Source: Oscillospiraceae bacterium | GTDB taxonomy: Bacteria > Bacillota_A > Clostridia > Oscillospirales > Oscillospiraceae | Assembly (NCBI GenBank): GCA_017396725.1 | Contig: JAFQLA010000285.1 | Location: 1-18,119 of the forward strand | Reading direction: 5' to 3' | DNA: 18,119 nucleotides | In this document: positions 1 to 6,688 of the stretch, one piece after another | How positions within the stretch are numbered: position 1 is the first letter of the stretch | Layout of the letters: every line of letters starts with the position of its first letter | Made by a program: the position numbers and the translations under genes | The notes under the pieces: model-generated | Told to the model about the DNA's origin: nothing | What the model saw: only the letters and a program-made list of their open reading frames with translations | Databases searched by the model: none

Positions 1-159
1 CTTCTTTTTGAAGTGCTATGCAGTTTTGCGCGAAAGATTTTTTCTCGCAGGTGTTCCATGAGGACGCAGGAATACTTTGTGTATTTCAAGGACGAATGGT
101 ATGCCTGCGGGGGAAAAGATCCGGGCAAAACCGGATAAATCCCTATGGAACGCCGCCTT
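1..159 (-). repeat. Long 3'-UTR repeat, left copy
   Basis: This stretch is an inverted copy of 17720-17879. Aligned by eye the two agree at roughly 94-95% of positions, with single-base differences scattered along the length and one 1-base indel near 78-88. Read on the minus strand it begins GGCGGCGTTCCATAGGGA, 27-28 bases after the stop codon of the minus-strand gene at 186-611. It contains the hairpin ATCCGG-N6-CCGGAT followed by CTTTT on the minus strand. A second hairpin that is perfect in the right copy is weakened here by two mismatches (around 31-50). The left end is cut by the window edge, so the element may be longer. No transposase or coding function is visible in it. Confidence 0.9.
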
Positions 160-183
160 AAAGCAGCGTGCTTTTTCTTTTCT
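160..183 (+). terminator. Probable intrinsic terminator for transcription entering from the left
   Basis: A short perfect stem AAAGCA / TGCTTT with loop GCG (160-174) is followed on the plus strand by a T-rich run. It would stop transcripts coming from outside the window. The stem is only 6 bp, so confidence is moderate. Confidence 0.45.
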
Positions 184-185
184 TT

Positions 186-611
186 TTACTTGTTGATAAG
201 AACGAGACCCGCAAGGCAGATGATAATGCCCGCCACCTTGTTCCAGGTGATGGCCTCATGATAAAAGAGATAGCCGATAAAGATCAGCGCCACCGCCACG
301 ATGGAGCTTTGCACGATGGTGGCCATGCTCACCTGCCAGCCTGCGCGGTAGGCATAGATAAAGCCAACCTCCAGCCCCAGCAGCACAAGGCCGAAAACGA
401 AGGGCGCCCAGTTCAGCTGGGCATATTCTTTGAAAAGGTTGCCGTTTTTATTGAGGGCAAAATACGCAATGGCGGAGGCGATGGCGCCCACACCGTAAGT
501 CACCGTGAGGGAGGCGAAGGGATCGATACCCTGCGGGGTGGCCTTGGCGCAGACCTGATAGAGGGTGTTGCAGAAAATTACCAGCGCGATGGGCCAGATA
601 TAAGAAAACAT
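186..611 (-). CDS. Small DMT-superfamily (EamA/SMR-like) membrane protein
   Basis: Encodes 141 residues from the ATG at 611, which has a GGGGAGG ribosome binding site just upstream on the minus strand. The open frame runs further upstream to 746, but that part lacks a ribosome site and crosses the promoter at 678-706. The protein is almost entirely hydrophobic. It has about four to five predicted membrane helices, starting with MFSYIWPIALVIF and ending LVLINK, and a late segment with AGIIICLAGLVLI. This fits a single EamA-like half, the size class of small multidrug-resistance and other four-helix DMT proteins that work as dimers. Full EamA transporters are about 300 residues, so this is a half-size member and not obviously a truncation. 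The substrate cannot be told. The gene is monocistronic, divergent from the hydrolase/hydroxylase operon, and followed by the long repeat. Confidence 0.8.
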   Translation of the reverse strand: MFSYIWPIALVIFCNTLYQVCAKATPQGIDPFASLTVTYGVGAIASAIAYFALNKNGNLFKEYAQLNWAPFVFGLVLLGLEVGFIYAYRAGWQVSMATIVQSSIVAVALIFIGYLFYHEAITWNKVAGIIICLAGLVLINK

Positions 612-673
612 AAAAACCTCCCCGTCAGAATAGCCGCGCCCGGCAAGCTGGCCGCCGCTAGTTTTAAATCCCG

Positions 674-691
674 CCACATTGTAACATGTGG
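674..691. promoter_or_regulatory. Dyad overlapping the -10 box of the EamA-like gene
   Basis: CCACAT-N6-ATGTGG is a perfect 6+6 inverted repeat whose left arm and centre cover the -10 hexamer (678-683) of the minus-strand promoter. Its placement is that of a repressor operator. The binding protein is unknown. Confidence 0.5.
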
Positions 692-706
692 CTTTTTCTA
701 TGTCAA
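678..706 (-). promoter_or_regulatory. Sigma-A promoter of the EamA-like gene
   Basis: On the minus strand TTGACA (701-706) and TACAAT (678-683) are separated by exactly 17 bases, and TGT directly before the -10 makes it an extended -10 promoter. It lies about 60 bases ahead of the ATG at 611. It is one of the best promoter matches in the window. Confidence 0.85.
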
Positions 707-888
707 CAAAGCTCCTTTTTCCGGCATTCCCTCTATTAAGGTGCATTTCAGGGCAGAAAATTCCCGGTCTGTTCCATTGAAAAAACCTGCCGAAAATCGT
801 CGATTTGTCAAAAACAAACCGATATTCTTAACAAAATACAAGGATTTTTGGACTAAACGCACAAAATAGGCAGGAATATTTATTGGTT

Positions 889-908
889 TTGTGAATTGAA
901 TTACACAA
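889..908. promoter_or_regulatory. Dyad overlapping the -35 box of the hydrolase/hydroxylase operon
   Basis: TTGTGAATTGAATTACACAA is an imperfect palindrome with perfect 5-bp arms TTGTG/CACAA. It covers the -35 hexamer at 896-901, so it is well placed for repression or for an adjacent activator. A TTGT-N13-ACAA dyad lies in the gntR promoter (6633-6653), which makes the GntR protein a candidate binder. The arm spacing differs by one base, so this is only a suggestion. Confidence 0.45.
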
Positions 909-924
909 GACAAGGAAGTACAAT
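896..924 (+). promoter_or_regulatory. Sigma-A promoter of the hydrolase/hydroxylase operon
   Basis: TTGAAT (896-901) and TACAAT (919-924) are 17 bases apart, giving a predicted start near 931 and a leader of about 58 bases before the ATG at 989. The rest of the gene-free region 612-988 is AT-rich. It also holds a short AAATCG-T-CGATTT palindrome at 795-807 with no evident role. Confidence 0.75.
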
Positions 925-988
925 TCTAATATATGATGTCCGACAACATACATAATGAACACATATTGATTTGAGAGGAGAATGCGCT

Positions 989-2056
989 ATGGCTAATAAT
1001 GTTCCCAAAACTGACGGACGGGGTATCATCTCCGGCATGTATGTAAACCAGAACCATCCCATGGATCGCACTCAGTGGCTTGAGGATACCTTCCCTGAAT
1101 GGGGCAGCTTCCTCAACCAGGAAATCGAAAACTATGAAGTTCCCAAGGGTCAGGTAAGCCTTTGGTGGTGCGGCGGCCCCTCCTGGGTCATCAAGACCGA
1201 TGAAGGCGGCATTTTCCTGCTGGACCAGTACTGCGGCCCCTCCATGTATACCGAACTTTATTACTGCGGCGTCTGCAAGCAGGCCGGTGCTGACAGCATC
1301 AACTGGATCCGTTTGAATCCCCAGGTCATCGACCCCTGGAAATTCAAGCATATCGACGGTGTATTCTGCACCCACGCACATCAGGACCACTGCGATCTCT
1401 ATGCTGTAAAGGCCACTCTGGCCACCACCGACGCTCCCTACTACGCTCCTCCCGTAGCAGCTAAGAAGCTGCAGGGCTTCGGCGTTCCCGATGAACGCAT
1501 CGTAGTTGCCAAGGTCGGTGAATCCGTAAAGGTAAAGGGCGCTGAAGTAGACTTCCTGATCTGCTATGACCAGACCGCCATCAAGACCGGCGAAGGCGAT
1601 GTACTGCTGCCCTTCGAAGAAGCAGCCTGCTGCTTCCTCTTCAAGACCAGTGGCGGTAATATCCTCTTCATGGGTGATACCTGGTATCATGACGGCTATA
1701 TCGCCATCGCCCAGAAGTATGACATCGATGTTGCCATCTTCGACATGGGTTCCAACGCACCCGGCGCCACCGACAAGATGCCTCCCTATGACTGCGCTCG
1801 TCTGGGTCAGGTCCTCAAGGCAAAGGTTCTGCTGCCCGACCATTACGATAACTGGGCCAATACCGCCGGCGATCCCGACCTGCTGGTTCGTCAGTTTGAA
1901 CGCATCGTTTCCGAAAACACCCCCGAAATCAAGACCATGATCATGCGCTGCGGCGGCCGCTTCAACTATCCCGCAGACAAGGACAAGGGCCGCTATCGTT
2001 ATCCCGATGGCAGCGAAAATTACGACTTCAGCAAGTCTGTTTTCGCTAAGAAGTAA
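989..2056 (+). CDS. UlaG-like metallo-beta-lactamase-fold hydrolase (putative lactonase)
   Basis: Encodes 355 residues from the ATG at 989, placed after GAGAGGAG at 973-980. An in-frame TTG at 971 falls before that site and is rejected. The length matches E. coli UlaG (L-ascorbate-6-phosphate lactonase, about 354 residues), and long stretches resemble it: the N-terminal TFPEWGSFLNQEIE block, the end of the chain near FNYPADKD, and PDHYDNWAN, equivalent to the UlaG PFHHDIWSN metal site. The HxHxDH metal motif is at His129, His131, Asp133 and His134, and a second metal-site stretch is FMGDTWYHD. These predict a Mn- or Zn-dependent cytoplasmic hydrolase. There is no ascorbate PTS or other ula gene nearby, so ascorbate-6-phosphate is an unlikely substrate. 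As first gene of the hydroxylase operon it more likely opens a lactone or ring made by the hydroxylase; that is inference. Confidence 0.88.
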   Translation: MANNVPKTDGRGIISGMYVNQNHPMDRTQWLEDTFPEWGSFLNQEIENYEVPKGQVSLWWCGGPSWVIKTDEGGIFLLDQYCGPSMYTELYYCGVCKQAGADSINWIRLNPQVIDPWKFKHIDGVFCTHAHQDHCDLYAVKATLATTDAPYYAPPVAAKKLQGFGVPDERIVVAKVGESVKVKGAEVDFLICYDQTAIKTGEGDVLLPFEEAACCFLFKTSGGNILFMGDTWYHDGYIAIAQKYDIDVAIFDMGSNAPGATDKMPPYDCARLGQVLKAKVLLPDHYDNWANTAGDPDLLVRQFERIVSENTPEIKTMIMRCGGRFNYPADKDKGRYRYPDGSENYDFSKSVFAKK

Positions 2057-2073
2057 TTGAGGAGGAATTTGAA

Positions 2074-2940
2074 ATGAGAGAGTATCGGTTTTATGCGCCG
2101 GTATCCATGGCTGAACTTTTCGACGTTGCCGCTCAGGCTGACGCGGAAGTGAAGTTCTTGGCCGGCGGCACGGATCTGGTGCCCCGCATCAATGCCGAGC
2201 GCGACCAGATCCCCTACGAAACGAAAGCCCCCCTCGCAATCGTCTCTTTGGCAAAACTGGGCCTTTCCGGCATCTGTGAAGATGGCGATGCCATCGTGAT
2301 CGGTGCCACCACCCGCATCGTTGACATTCAGGACAGCTGCCTGCTGCGTGAAAAGGCAAAGGCTCTTTGCGCAGCCTGCGACAATCTGGCAGGTTTTGCT
2401 ATCCGCAATACCGCTACTGTCGGCGGCAACATCATGAACGCTTCTCCCGCCGCTGATACCGTGCCCGCGCTTCTGGTTCTGGATGCCGAAGTGGTGCTGG
2501 AAAGCAAGGCAGGCAAGCGCACCGTGAAGCTGGCTGATTTTATGACCGGCCCCGGCGCTACCGCCATTGAAAAGGGCGAAGTGCTCACCGCCATCAAGAT
2601 CTATCCCGGCAGCTGCAAGAGCGGTTTTGCCAAGCTGGGCCGCCGTGCTGCTGAAAGTCTTTCCGTTATCAATGCTGCCGCTTATGTGGAAGTGGCTGAC
2701 GGTGTTTGCACCAAGGCACGCGTTGCTGTGGGCAGCGCCGCTCCCACCGCAAAGGTCTGTGAAGCTGCTGCCGCCGAACTTATCGGCAAGGCTTTGACGG
2801 AAGAAAACGTAAAGGCTGCTATGGCAAAGGTAACTGACGTTCTTGCTCCCATCGACGATATCCGCGCCACCGCATGGTACCGCAAGGAAACCGCACCTGT
2901 TATGGCTGCTCGCGCAGTTCTGGCTGCGGCAAACGTTTGA
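2074..2940 (+). CDS. Molybdenum hydroxylase FAD-binding subunit (CoxM/XdhB family)
   Basis: Encodes 288 residues, the usual size of the separate FAD subunit (about 30 kDa) that passes electrons from the iron-sulfur subunit to an acceptor. The two flavin-binding motifs of the vanillyl-alcohol-oxidase type fold are present: AGGTDL at residues 30-35 and TVGGN at 115-119. These are followed by a CO-dehydrogenase-flavoprotein C-terminal domain. The start has GAGGAGG eight bases upstream. The gene begins 17 bases after the hydrolase and ends 14 bases before the 2Fe-2S subunit, so all are one operon. It corresponds by size and order to NdhF of the clostridial nicotinate dehydrogenase. I see no 4Fe-4S insertion like that of 4-hydroxybenzoyl-CoA reductase. 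Confidence 0.93.
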   Translation: MREYRFYAPVSMAELFDVAAQADAEVKFLAGGTDLVPRINAERDQIPYETKAPLAIVSLAKLGLSGICEDGDAIVIGATTRIVDIQDSCLLREKAKALCAACDNLAGFAIRNTATVGGNIMNASPAADTVPALLVLDAEVVLESKAGKRTVKLADFMTGPGATAIEKGEVLTAIKIYPGSCKSGFAKLGRRAAESLSVINAAAYVEVADGVCTKARVAVGSAAPTAKVCEAAAAELIGKALTEENVKAAMAKVTDVLAPIDDIRATAWYRKETAPVMAARAVLAAANV

Positions 2941-2954
2941 GAGGAGGACGCACC

Positions 2955-3449
2955 ATGAAACAAATTCTTGCTTTTAATCTCAATGGCATTCCTGTGGAAG
3001 TTGCCGTGAAGCCCGAATGGACGCTCCTTGAGCTGCTGCGCGACGAGATCGGCCTCACCAGCCCCAAGTGCGGCTGCAACCGCGGCGACTGCGGCGCCTG
3101 CACCGTACATCTGGACGGCGAGGCTGTGAAGAGCTGCTGCGTGCTGGCAATGACCGTGGCAGGGAAGAGCGTTGTCACACTGGACGGCATCACCCCCGCT
3201 GAAGGTCTGCATCCTGTTCAGCAGGCTTTCTATGATAACGGCTCTCCTCAGTGCGGTTACTGCACCCCCGGTATGGTGATGGCAGCCGTGGCATTCCTGA
3301 AGAAAAATCCCAAGCCCACCATGGCAGAGCTGAAGGAAGCACTCAGCGGTAACATCTGCCGCTGCGGTTCCTATGAAAAGTACGCACAGGCAGTGATGGC
3401 TGTCGCCAACGGCGAATATGGCCCCCTGCCGGAAGGGAGTGTGGAGTAA
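2955..3449 (+). CDS. Molybdenum hydroxylase 2Fe-2S subunit (CoxS/XdhC family)
   Basis: Encodes 164 residues from the ATG at 2955 behind GAGGAGG. The frame is open upstream into the FAD gene but without a ribosome site. The N-terminal plant-ferredoxin-like domain has cluster ligands Cys41, Cys46, Cys49 and Cys61 (CNRGDCGACTVHLDG). The C-terminal helical domain has the second cluster, with Cys100, Cys103 (CGYC), Cys135 and Cys137 (CRC). All eight ligands are present, so it should carry both [2Fe-2S] clusters that relay electrons between the molybdenum centre and FAD. The stop codon overlaps the next start as TAATG, so translation is probably coupled. Confidence 0.95.
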   Translation: MKQILAFNLNGIPVEVAVKPEWTLLELLRDEIGLTSPKCGCNRGDCGACTVHLDGEAVKSCCVLAMTVAGKSVVTLDGITPAEGLHPVQQAFYDNGSPQCGYCTPGMVMAAVAFLKKNPKPTMAELKEALSGNICRCGSYEKYAQAVMAVANGEYGPLPEGSVE

Positions 3450-4750
3450 TGTTCAAAAGCGTAGGTAAATCTGTGCCGAAATACGATGGCCTCGGCCACG
3501 TTACCGGCCGCACCATCTACGTCAGCGACGTGAAGATGCCCGGCACCCTGACCGCCAAGGTGCTGCGCTGCCCCTATCACAAGGCTCGCATCAAATCGCT
3601 GGACGTTAGCGAAGCCAAGAAGATGCCCGGCGTTCATGCCGTCATCACCCGTCAGGATCTTAAGCACAATCTCTTCGCCATGGTTCCCGACAACCATGTG
3701 CTGGCAGAAGAGATCACCCGCTATCGCGGCCAGCCCGTAGCAGCCGTTGCAGCCGTTTCCAAGGAAGCCGCGCTGGATGCTCTGGCTAAGATCAAGGTGG
3801 AATACGAAGAACTGCCCGCAGTTTTTGATCCCGAAGAAGCTCTTAAGCCTGACGCTCCTCAGGTTCGCCCCGAGGGCAATGTCCATATGTTTGACGGCAC
3901 CTCTCCCGTGCGCCGCATCCGCCGCGGCGATGTGGAAAAGGGCTTTGCCGAAGCCGACTACATCGTAGAAGGCCGCTACACCACTCCTTGCCAGAAGCAT
4001 GCTCCCATTGAATGCACTTCCACTCTCGCTTATGTGGATGAAAGCGGAAAGCTGGTGCTCCACAGCAAGGCACAGGGTCTCTACTTCACCATGGGTGACT
4101 TGGTCAATGTATTCGGTCTTCCCATGAACAAGGTAAAGTTCGTTGGCAACACCATCGGCGGCAGCTTCGGTCTGGGCAACAGCGTTGCCACCGACCATAT
4201 CGCAGGTCTGCTGGCTCTCAAAACCGGCAAGCCCGTGCGCTATCAGCTGACCCGTGAAGAACAGATGATGTTCACCGTTATCCAGACTCCCTGGGTGTTC
4301 TACATCAAGGACGGCGTGACCAAGGACGGTAAGATCGTGGCCCGTGAAATGAAGGTCATTCACGACTGCGGTTCCTTCACCGAACTGGGTCTCTATGCTA
4401 CCGAAAAGAACGCAAATCTGGTAGCCGGCCCCAACATGATCGAAAATCTGGCCATTGATTCCCAGATGGTTTATACCAACAAGATGCCCAGCGGCTCCCG
4501 CCGCGGCTTCGGCGTAAACATCGGCCAGTTCGCAGAGCAGGTTCATCTGGACAAGGTAGCCCGCGCCTGCGGCAAGAGCCCCGCTGAGATCCGCATGATC
4601 AACGCATTCCACGAAGGTGACTACGGCCACATCGGTAATCTCCTGCGCGCTGTATCCACCATCGAGACCATGCAGGGTGTTGCCAAGATGGCAGACCTGC
4701 CTCTGGATGAAGAATACATGAAGATGAGTTCCAAGGAGGTGGCGAAATGA
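3449..4750 (+). CDS. Molybdenum hydroxylase molybdopterin subunit, N-terminal half
   Basis: Encodes 433 residues (about 47 kDa). It opens with the aldehyde oxidase/xanthine dehydrogenase a/b hammerhead domain (roughly residues 18-125, including GQPVAAVAA) and continues into the first molybdopterin-binding domain. IGGSFG at 236-241 replaces the more usual GGGFGG loop, and SRRGFG near 350-355 is the equivalent of the xanthine dehydrogenase arginine loop. The chain stops where the family's single ~770-residue large subunit would continue. The rest is the next gene, whose start overlaps this stop as ATGA with its own AAGGAGG. A clean gene boundary with a ribosome site shows a true subunit split, not a frameshift. 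The same division (about 50 + 37 kDa) is known from Eubacterium barkeri nicotinate dehydrogenase (NdhL/NdhM). The substrate is unknown. Confidence 0.92.
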   Translation: MFKSVGKSVPKYDGLGHVTGRTIYVSDVKMPGTLTAKVLRCPYHKARIKSLDVSEAKKMPGVHAVITRQDLKHNLFAMVPDNHVLAEEITRYRGQPVAAVAAVSKEAALDALAKIKVEYEELPAVFDPEEALKPDAPQVRPEGNVHMFDGTSPVRRIRRGDVEKGFAEADYIVEGRYTTPCQKHAPIECTSTLAYVDESGKLVLHSKAQGLYFTMGDLVNVFGLPMNKVKFVGNTIGGSFGLGNSVATDHIAGLLALKTGKPVRYQLTREEQMMFTVIQTPWVFYIKDGVTKDGKIVAREMKVIHDCGSFTELGLYATEKNANLVAGPNMIENLAIDSQMVYTNKMPSGSRRGFGVNIGQFAEQVHLDKVARACGKSPAEIRMINAFHEGDYGHIGNLLRAVSTIETMQGVAKMADLPLDEEYMKMSSKEVAK

Positions 4751-5745
4751 TCCGTAAAGGACGCGGCGTTTCCACTATTTTCTATCCCTCCGGCTTTGAC
4801 GGCGGCGGTGACCCCGATCTCGTAACCCTGCGTATGAAGCCTGACGGCACCATCGATGTTTCCAACGCCTCCTGCGAAATGGGTCAGGGCATCAAGAATG
4901 TTGCTGTTCAGATCGCAGCCGAAGCTCTGGGCATCGGTGTGGACAGAATGAACTTTGACAACCGTGACTCCGACAATGCAGCCTTCAGCATGGATACCGC
5001 CGGCACCCGTTCCACCGTGGTGGTTGGTAATGCTATCATCGCTGCTGCCAACGATCTCATTGACCAGTTCAAGGATTTTGTAGCCGGCAAGTTCGGTGTT
5101 ACCAAGGATGAAATGAGCTATGCCGAAGGCCGCACCTTCGTCACCGCTGATCCCGAAAAGGGCATGACCATCCCCGAAATCGCAGGCGCTACCATCTATG
5201 GCGGCGTGCTGCTTACCGGCCGCGGCGGCTTCCTGCCCGAAGTGGCAGGTCCCCGTGATCCCGAAACCGGCGCTACCAACCAGAAGAAGGTTCTGGCATA
5301 CGGTTCCTGTGTAGTAGATGTAGAAGTAGACGATGAAACCGGTATGGTTCGCGTGGTCAACATCTTCAACTGCTATGATATGGGTACAGTTATCAACCCC
5401 ACGCAGGCCCTTTCTCAGGTAGAAGGCGGCAATGTGATGGGTATCGGCATGGCGCTCTTTGAAGATCTGGCTCCCAACTTCCCCAATGAGCTCAACACCT
5501 ATGCCGCAAACTTCACCGACTATATCGTTCCCACCTTCCTGGATGCTCCCGAACGCGTGGAAACCACCTTCTATGAAAACTATGACCCCGTTGGTCCTTT
5601 CGGCGCAAAGGGCTGCGGCGAAATGGTGGTAGACACCCAGGCACCCGCCATTATCAACGCCATTTATGACGCTGTCGGCGTTGTGGTGGAATCTCTGCCC
5701 GCCTCTCCTGATAAGGTCCTCCGCCTTATTAAGGAAAAGAAATAA
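4747..5745 (+). CDS. Molybdenum hydroxylase molybdopterin subunit, C-terminal half (catalytic Glu)
   Basis: Encodes 332 residues (about 36 kDa), matching NdhM-type subunits. MGQG at 45-48 is the cofactor-contacting loop. DTAGTRST at 83-90 is the conserved cofactor-binding threonine/arginine region. GAKGCGE at 286-292 ends in Glu292, the family's catalytic base. With the preceding gene it makes one complete molybdenum-cofactor catalytic unit. Nicotinate dehydrogenase of this split type carries labile, non-amino-acid selenium; whether this enzyme does cannot be read from the sequence, and no in-frame TGA selenocysteine is present. It is the last gene of the operon, with the terminator beginning 12 bases after its stop. 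No Mo-cofactor maturation (XdhC-like) or selenium gene is in the window. Confidence 0.92.
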   Translation: MIRKGRGVSTIFYPSGFDGGGDPDLVTLRMKPDGTIDVSNASCEMGQGIKNVAVQIAAEALGIGVDRMNFDNRDSDNAAFSMDTAGTRSTVVVGNAIIAAANDLIDQFKDFVAGKFGVTKDEMSYAEGRTFVTADPEKGMTIPEIAGATIYGGVLLTGRGGFLPEVAGPRDPETGATNQKKVLAYGSCVVDVEVDDETGMVRVVNIFNCYDMGTVINPTQALSQVEGGNVMGIGMALFEDLAPNFPNELNTYAANFTDYIVPTFLDAPERVETTFYENYDPVGPFGAKGCGEMVVDTQAPAIINAIYDAVGVVVESLPASPDKVLRLIKEKK

Positions 5746-5756
5746 TCTCTCTATAT

Positions 5757-5793
5757 GCGCAAAATCCTCCGGGGTAACCGGAGGATTTTGCGC
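5757..5793. terminator. Strong terminator of the hydroxylase operon, two-way
   Basis: A perfect 16-bp stem (5757-5772 with 5778-5793) with loop GGTAA. The GC core CCTCCGG/CCGGAGG is followed by ATTTT on the plus strand and is flanked symmetrically by AAAAT, so it can act on both strands. It separates the convergent hydroxylase operon and gntR. Confidence 0.85.
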
Positions 5794-5824
5794 AAAAAAA
5801 GAATAGCCGCTCAGCGGCTATTCT
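5794..5824 (-). terminator. Intrinsic terminator of gntR, stop codon in its loop
   Basis: On the minus strand an 11-bp stem (5814-5824 with 5800-5810) with loop TGA is followed by TTTTTT. The loop triplet at 5811-5813 is exactly the stop codon of the frame-restored regulator (see 5879-6553). The stop codon of the present frame lies 55 bases upstream of the stem. Confidence 0.8.
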
Positions 5825-5878
5825 CATTTCCATATTCCTTACTGCGGAAAGTTTCTACATGGCACAGGTGCTGCTGCA

Positions 5879-6553
5879 TCATATTTCCGGCAAGCTCAGG
5901 GTCATTTCCCCCAGCGCGCGGATAATGTTGCGGTGATCCACCAGTGAATCGGAAAAATAACCCTTTTCAAACACAGACTCCGTAAAATCCTCATACACGC
6001 TTCGGATCGTATTAAAGGCAATGACCAAAAGTTCATTGCTGGTAATACGAACGAGATAAGAATGAAAATCAAAGTCCAGTTGGGACAGCATAGCCGGATC
6101 ATTTTCAGCAGACTCCATCTGCTGCACGATACTTTCAAGGTATTCCGCATCTTTTGCCGTGGCCTTGGCAGCTGCGCTCTTGGCAACGCCGATCTCCACA
6201 ATCTGACGGTATTCCACCGGATTCTGCACATTGGTATGATGCGCGATGGCTTCAAAGTTCATGCTGTTCCGGATCCGACTGGGTTCGTTTACATAGGTGC
6301 CGGATTTGCTGCGAGTGATAAGCTGCAGCGTTTCAAGAGGAGAATACGCCTCTCTCAAGCTGCTGCGGCCGATATTCAGCTTCTGACAAAGCTCATTTTC
6401 ATTGGGAAAAACATAGCCGGGAGGAAGCGCGCCGCTTAAAATGGCATCCCTCAATTTTTCAAAAAGCTGCTCAGCGATCTGCTTTCTGTTCTCAGCAGCC
6501 AGCTCTTCAAAAATCTGTGCGGCAGCATCGCCGCAAAAAGTTCGTCTAGGCAT
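5879..6553 (-). CDS. GntR-family regulator, FadR subfamily (C-terminus frameshifted)
   Basis: Encodes 224 residues from the ATG at 6553, with AAGGAGTGG upstream. A longer open frame to 6631 has no ribosome site and overlaps the promoter. Residues about 22-90 form the GntR winged helix, with recognition helix NIGRSSLREAY. Residues about 115-224 form an all-helical FCD ligand domain with candidate metal ligands Asp160, His164 and His208. After ALG (residue 215) the present frame reads an unlikely tail ending LPEI. The +1 frame reads NDPELAGNMMQQHLCHVETF and runs to a stop at 5811 inside the terminator loop, exactly what an FCD domain should end with. A 1-base indel in the run of five G/C at 5908-5912 explains this. 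The gene is convergent with the hydroxylase operon and divergent from ilvD, so it is the likely regulator of one or both blocks. Confidence 0.88.
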   Translation of the reverse strand: MPRRTFCGDAAAQIFEELAAENRKQIAEQLFEKLRDAILSGALPPGYVFPNENELCQKLNIGRSSLREAYSPLETLQLITRSKSGTYVNEPSRIRNSMNFEAIAHHTNVQNPVEYRQIVEIGVAKSAAAKATAKDAEYLESIVQQMESAENDPAMLSQLDFDFHSYLVRITSNELLVIAFNTIRSVYEDFTESVFEKGYFSDSLVDHRNIIRALGEMTLSLPEI

Positions 6554-6579
6554 GGAATCCACTCCTTTAACGACACAGG

Positions 6580-6613
6580 AAAATAAAAAAAGATTTAGGA
6601 CAAAGATCCTAAA
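6580..6613 (-). promoter_or_regulatory. Hairpin plus T-run in the gntR leader (attenuator or operator)
   Basis: TTTAGGA-N6-TCCTAAA (6594-6613) is a perfect 7-bp dyad located about 12-31 bases into the predicted gntR transcript. On the minus strand it is followed by TCTTTTTTTATTTT, the layout of a weak intrinsic terminator in a leader. It could equally be an operator in the shared gntR/ilvD control region. Confidence 0.4.
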
Positions 6614-6631
6614 ACTCTTGTGTTCTTTCAT

Positions 6632-6660
6632 ATTGTAATCAGTTTATCCACAATTGTCAA
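6632..6660 (-). promoter_or_regulatory. Sigma-A promoter of gntR with overlapping dyads
   Basis: On the minus strand TTGACA (6655-6660) and TACAAT (6632-6637) are 17 bases apart. A TTGT-N13-ACAA dyad (6633-6653) lies across the spacer and -10, and the palindrome ACAATTGT (6650-6657) covers the -35. Both are plausible autoregulatory sites. I could not find a comparably good plus-strand promoter for ilvD in 6560-6688; TTGTGT at 6618 with GTTTAT at 6642 is the best and is weak. Confidence 0.75.
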
Positions 6661-6688
6661 TCGTTGTCAGCAAAGAAAGGATGATAGC

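Noticed and set aside
168..869. A plus-strand frame opposite the EamA-like gene
   Set aside because: It overlaps a gene with a good promoter and ribosome site, and its translation is highly charged with no membrane or domain pattern.
3449..5745. Split molybdopterin subunit as a frameshift artefact
   Set aside because: The second half has its own AAGGAGG and an ATGA overlap with the first, and the same two-subunit division is known in clostridial nicotinate dehydrogenase.
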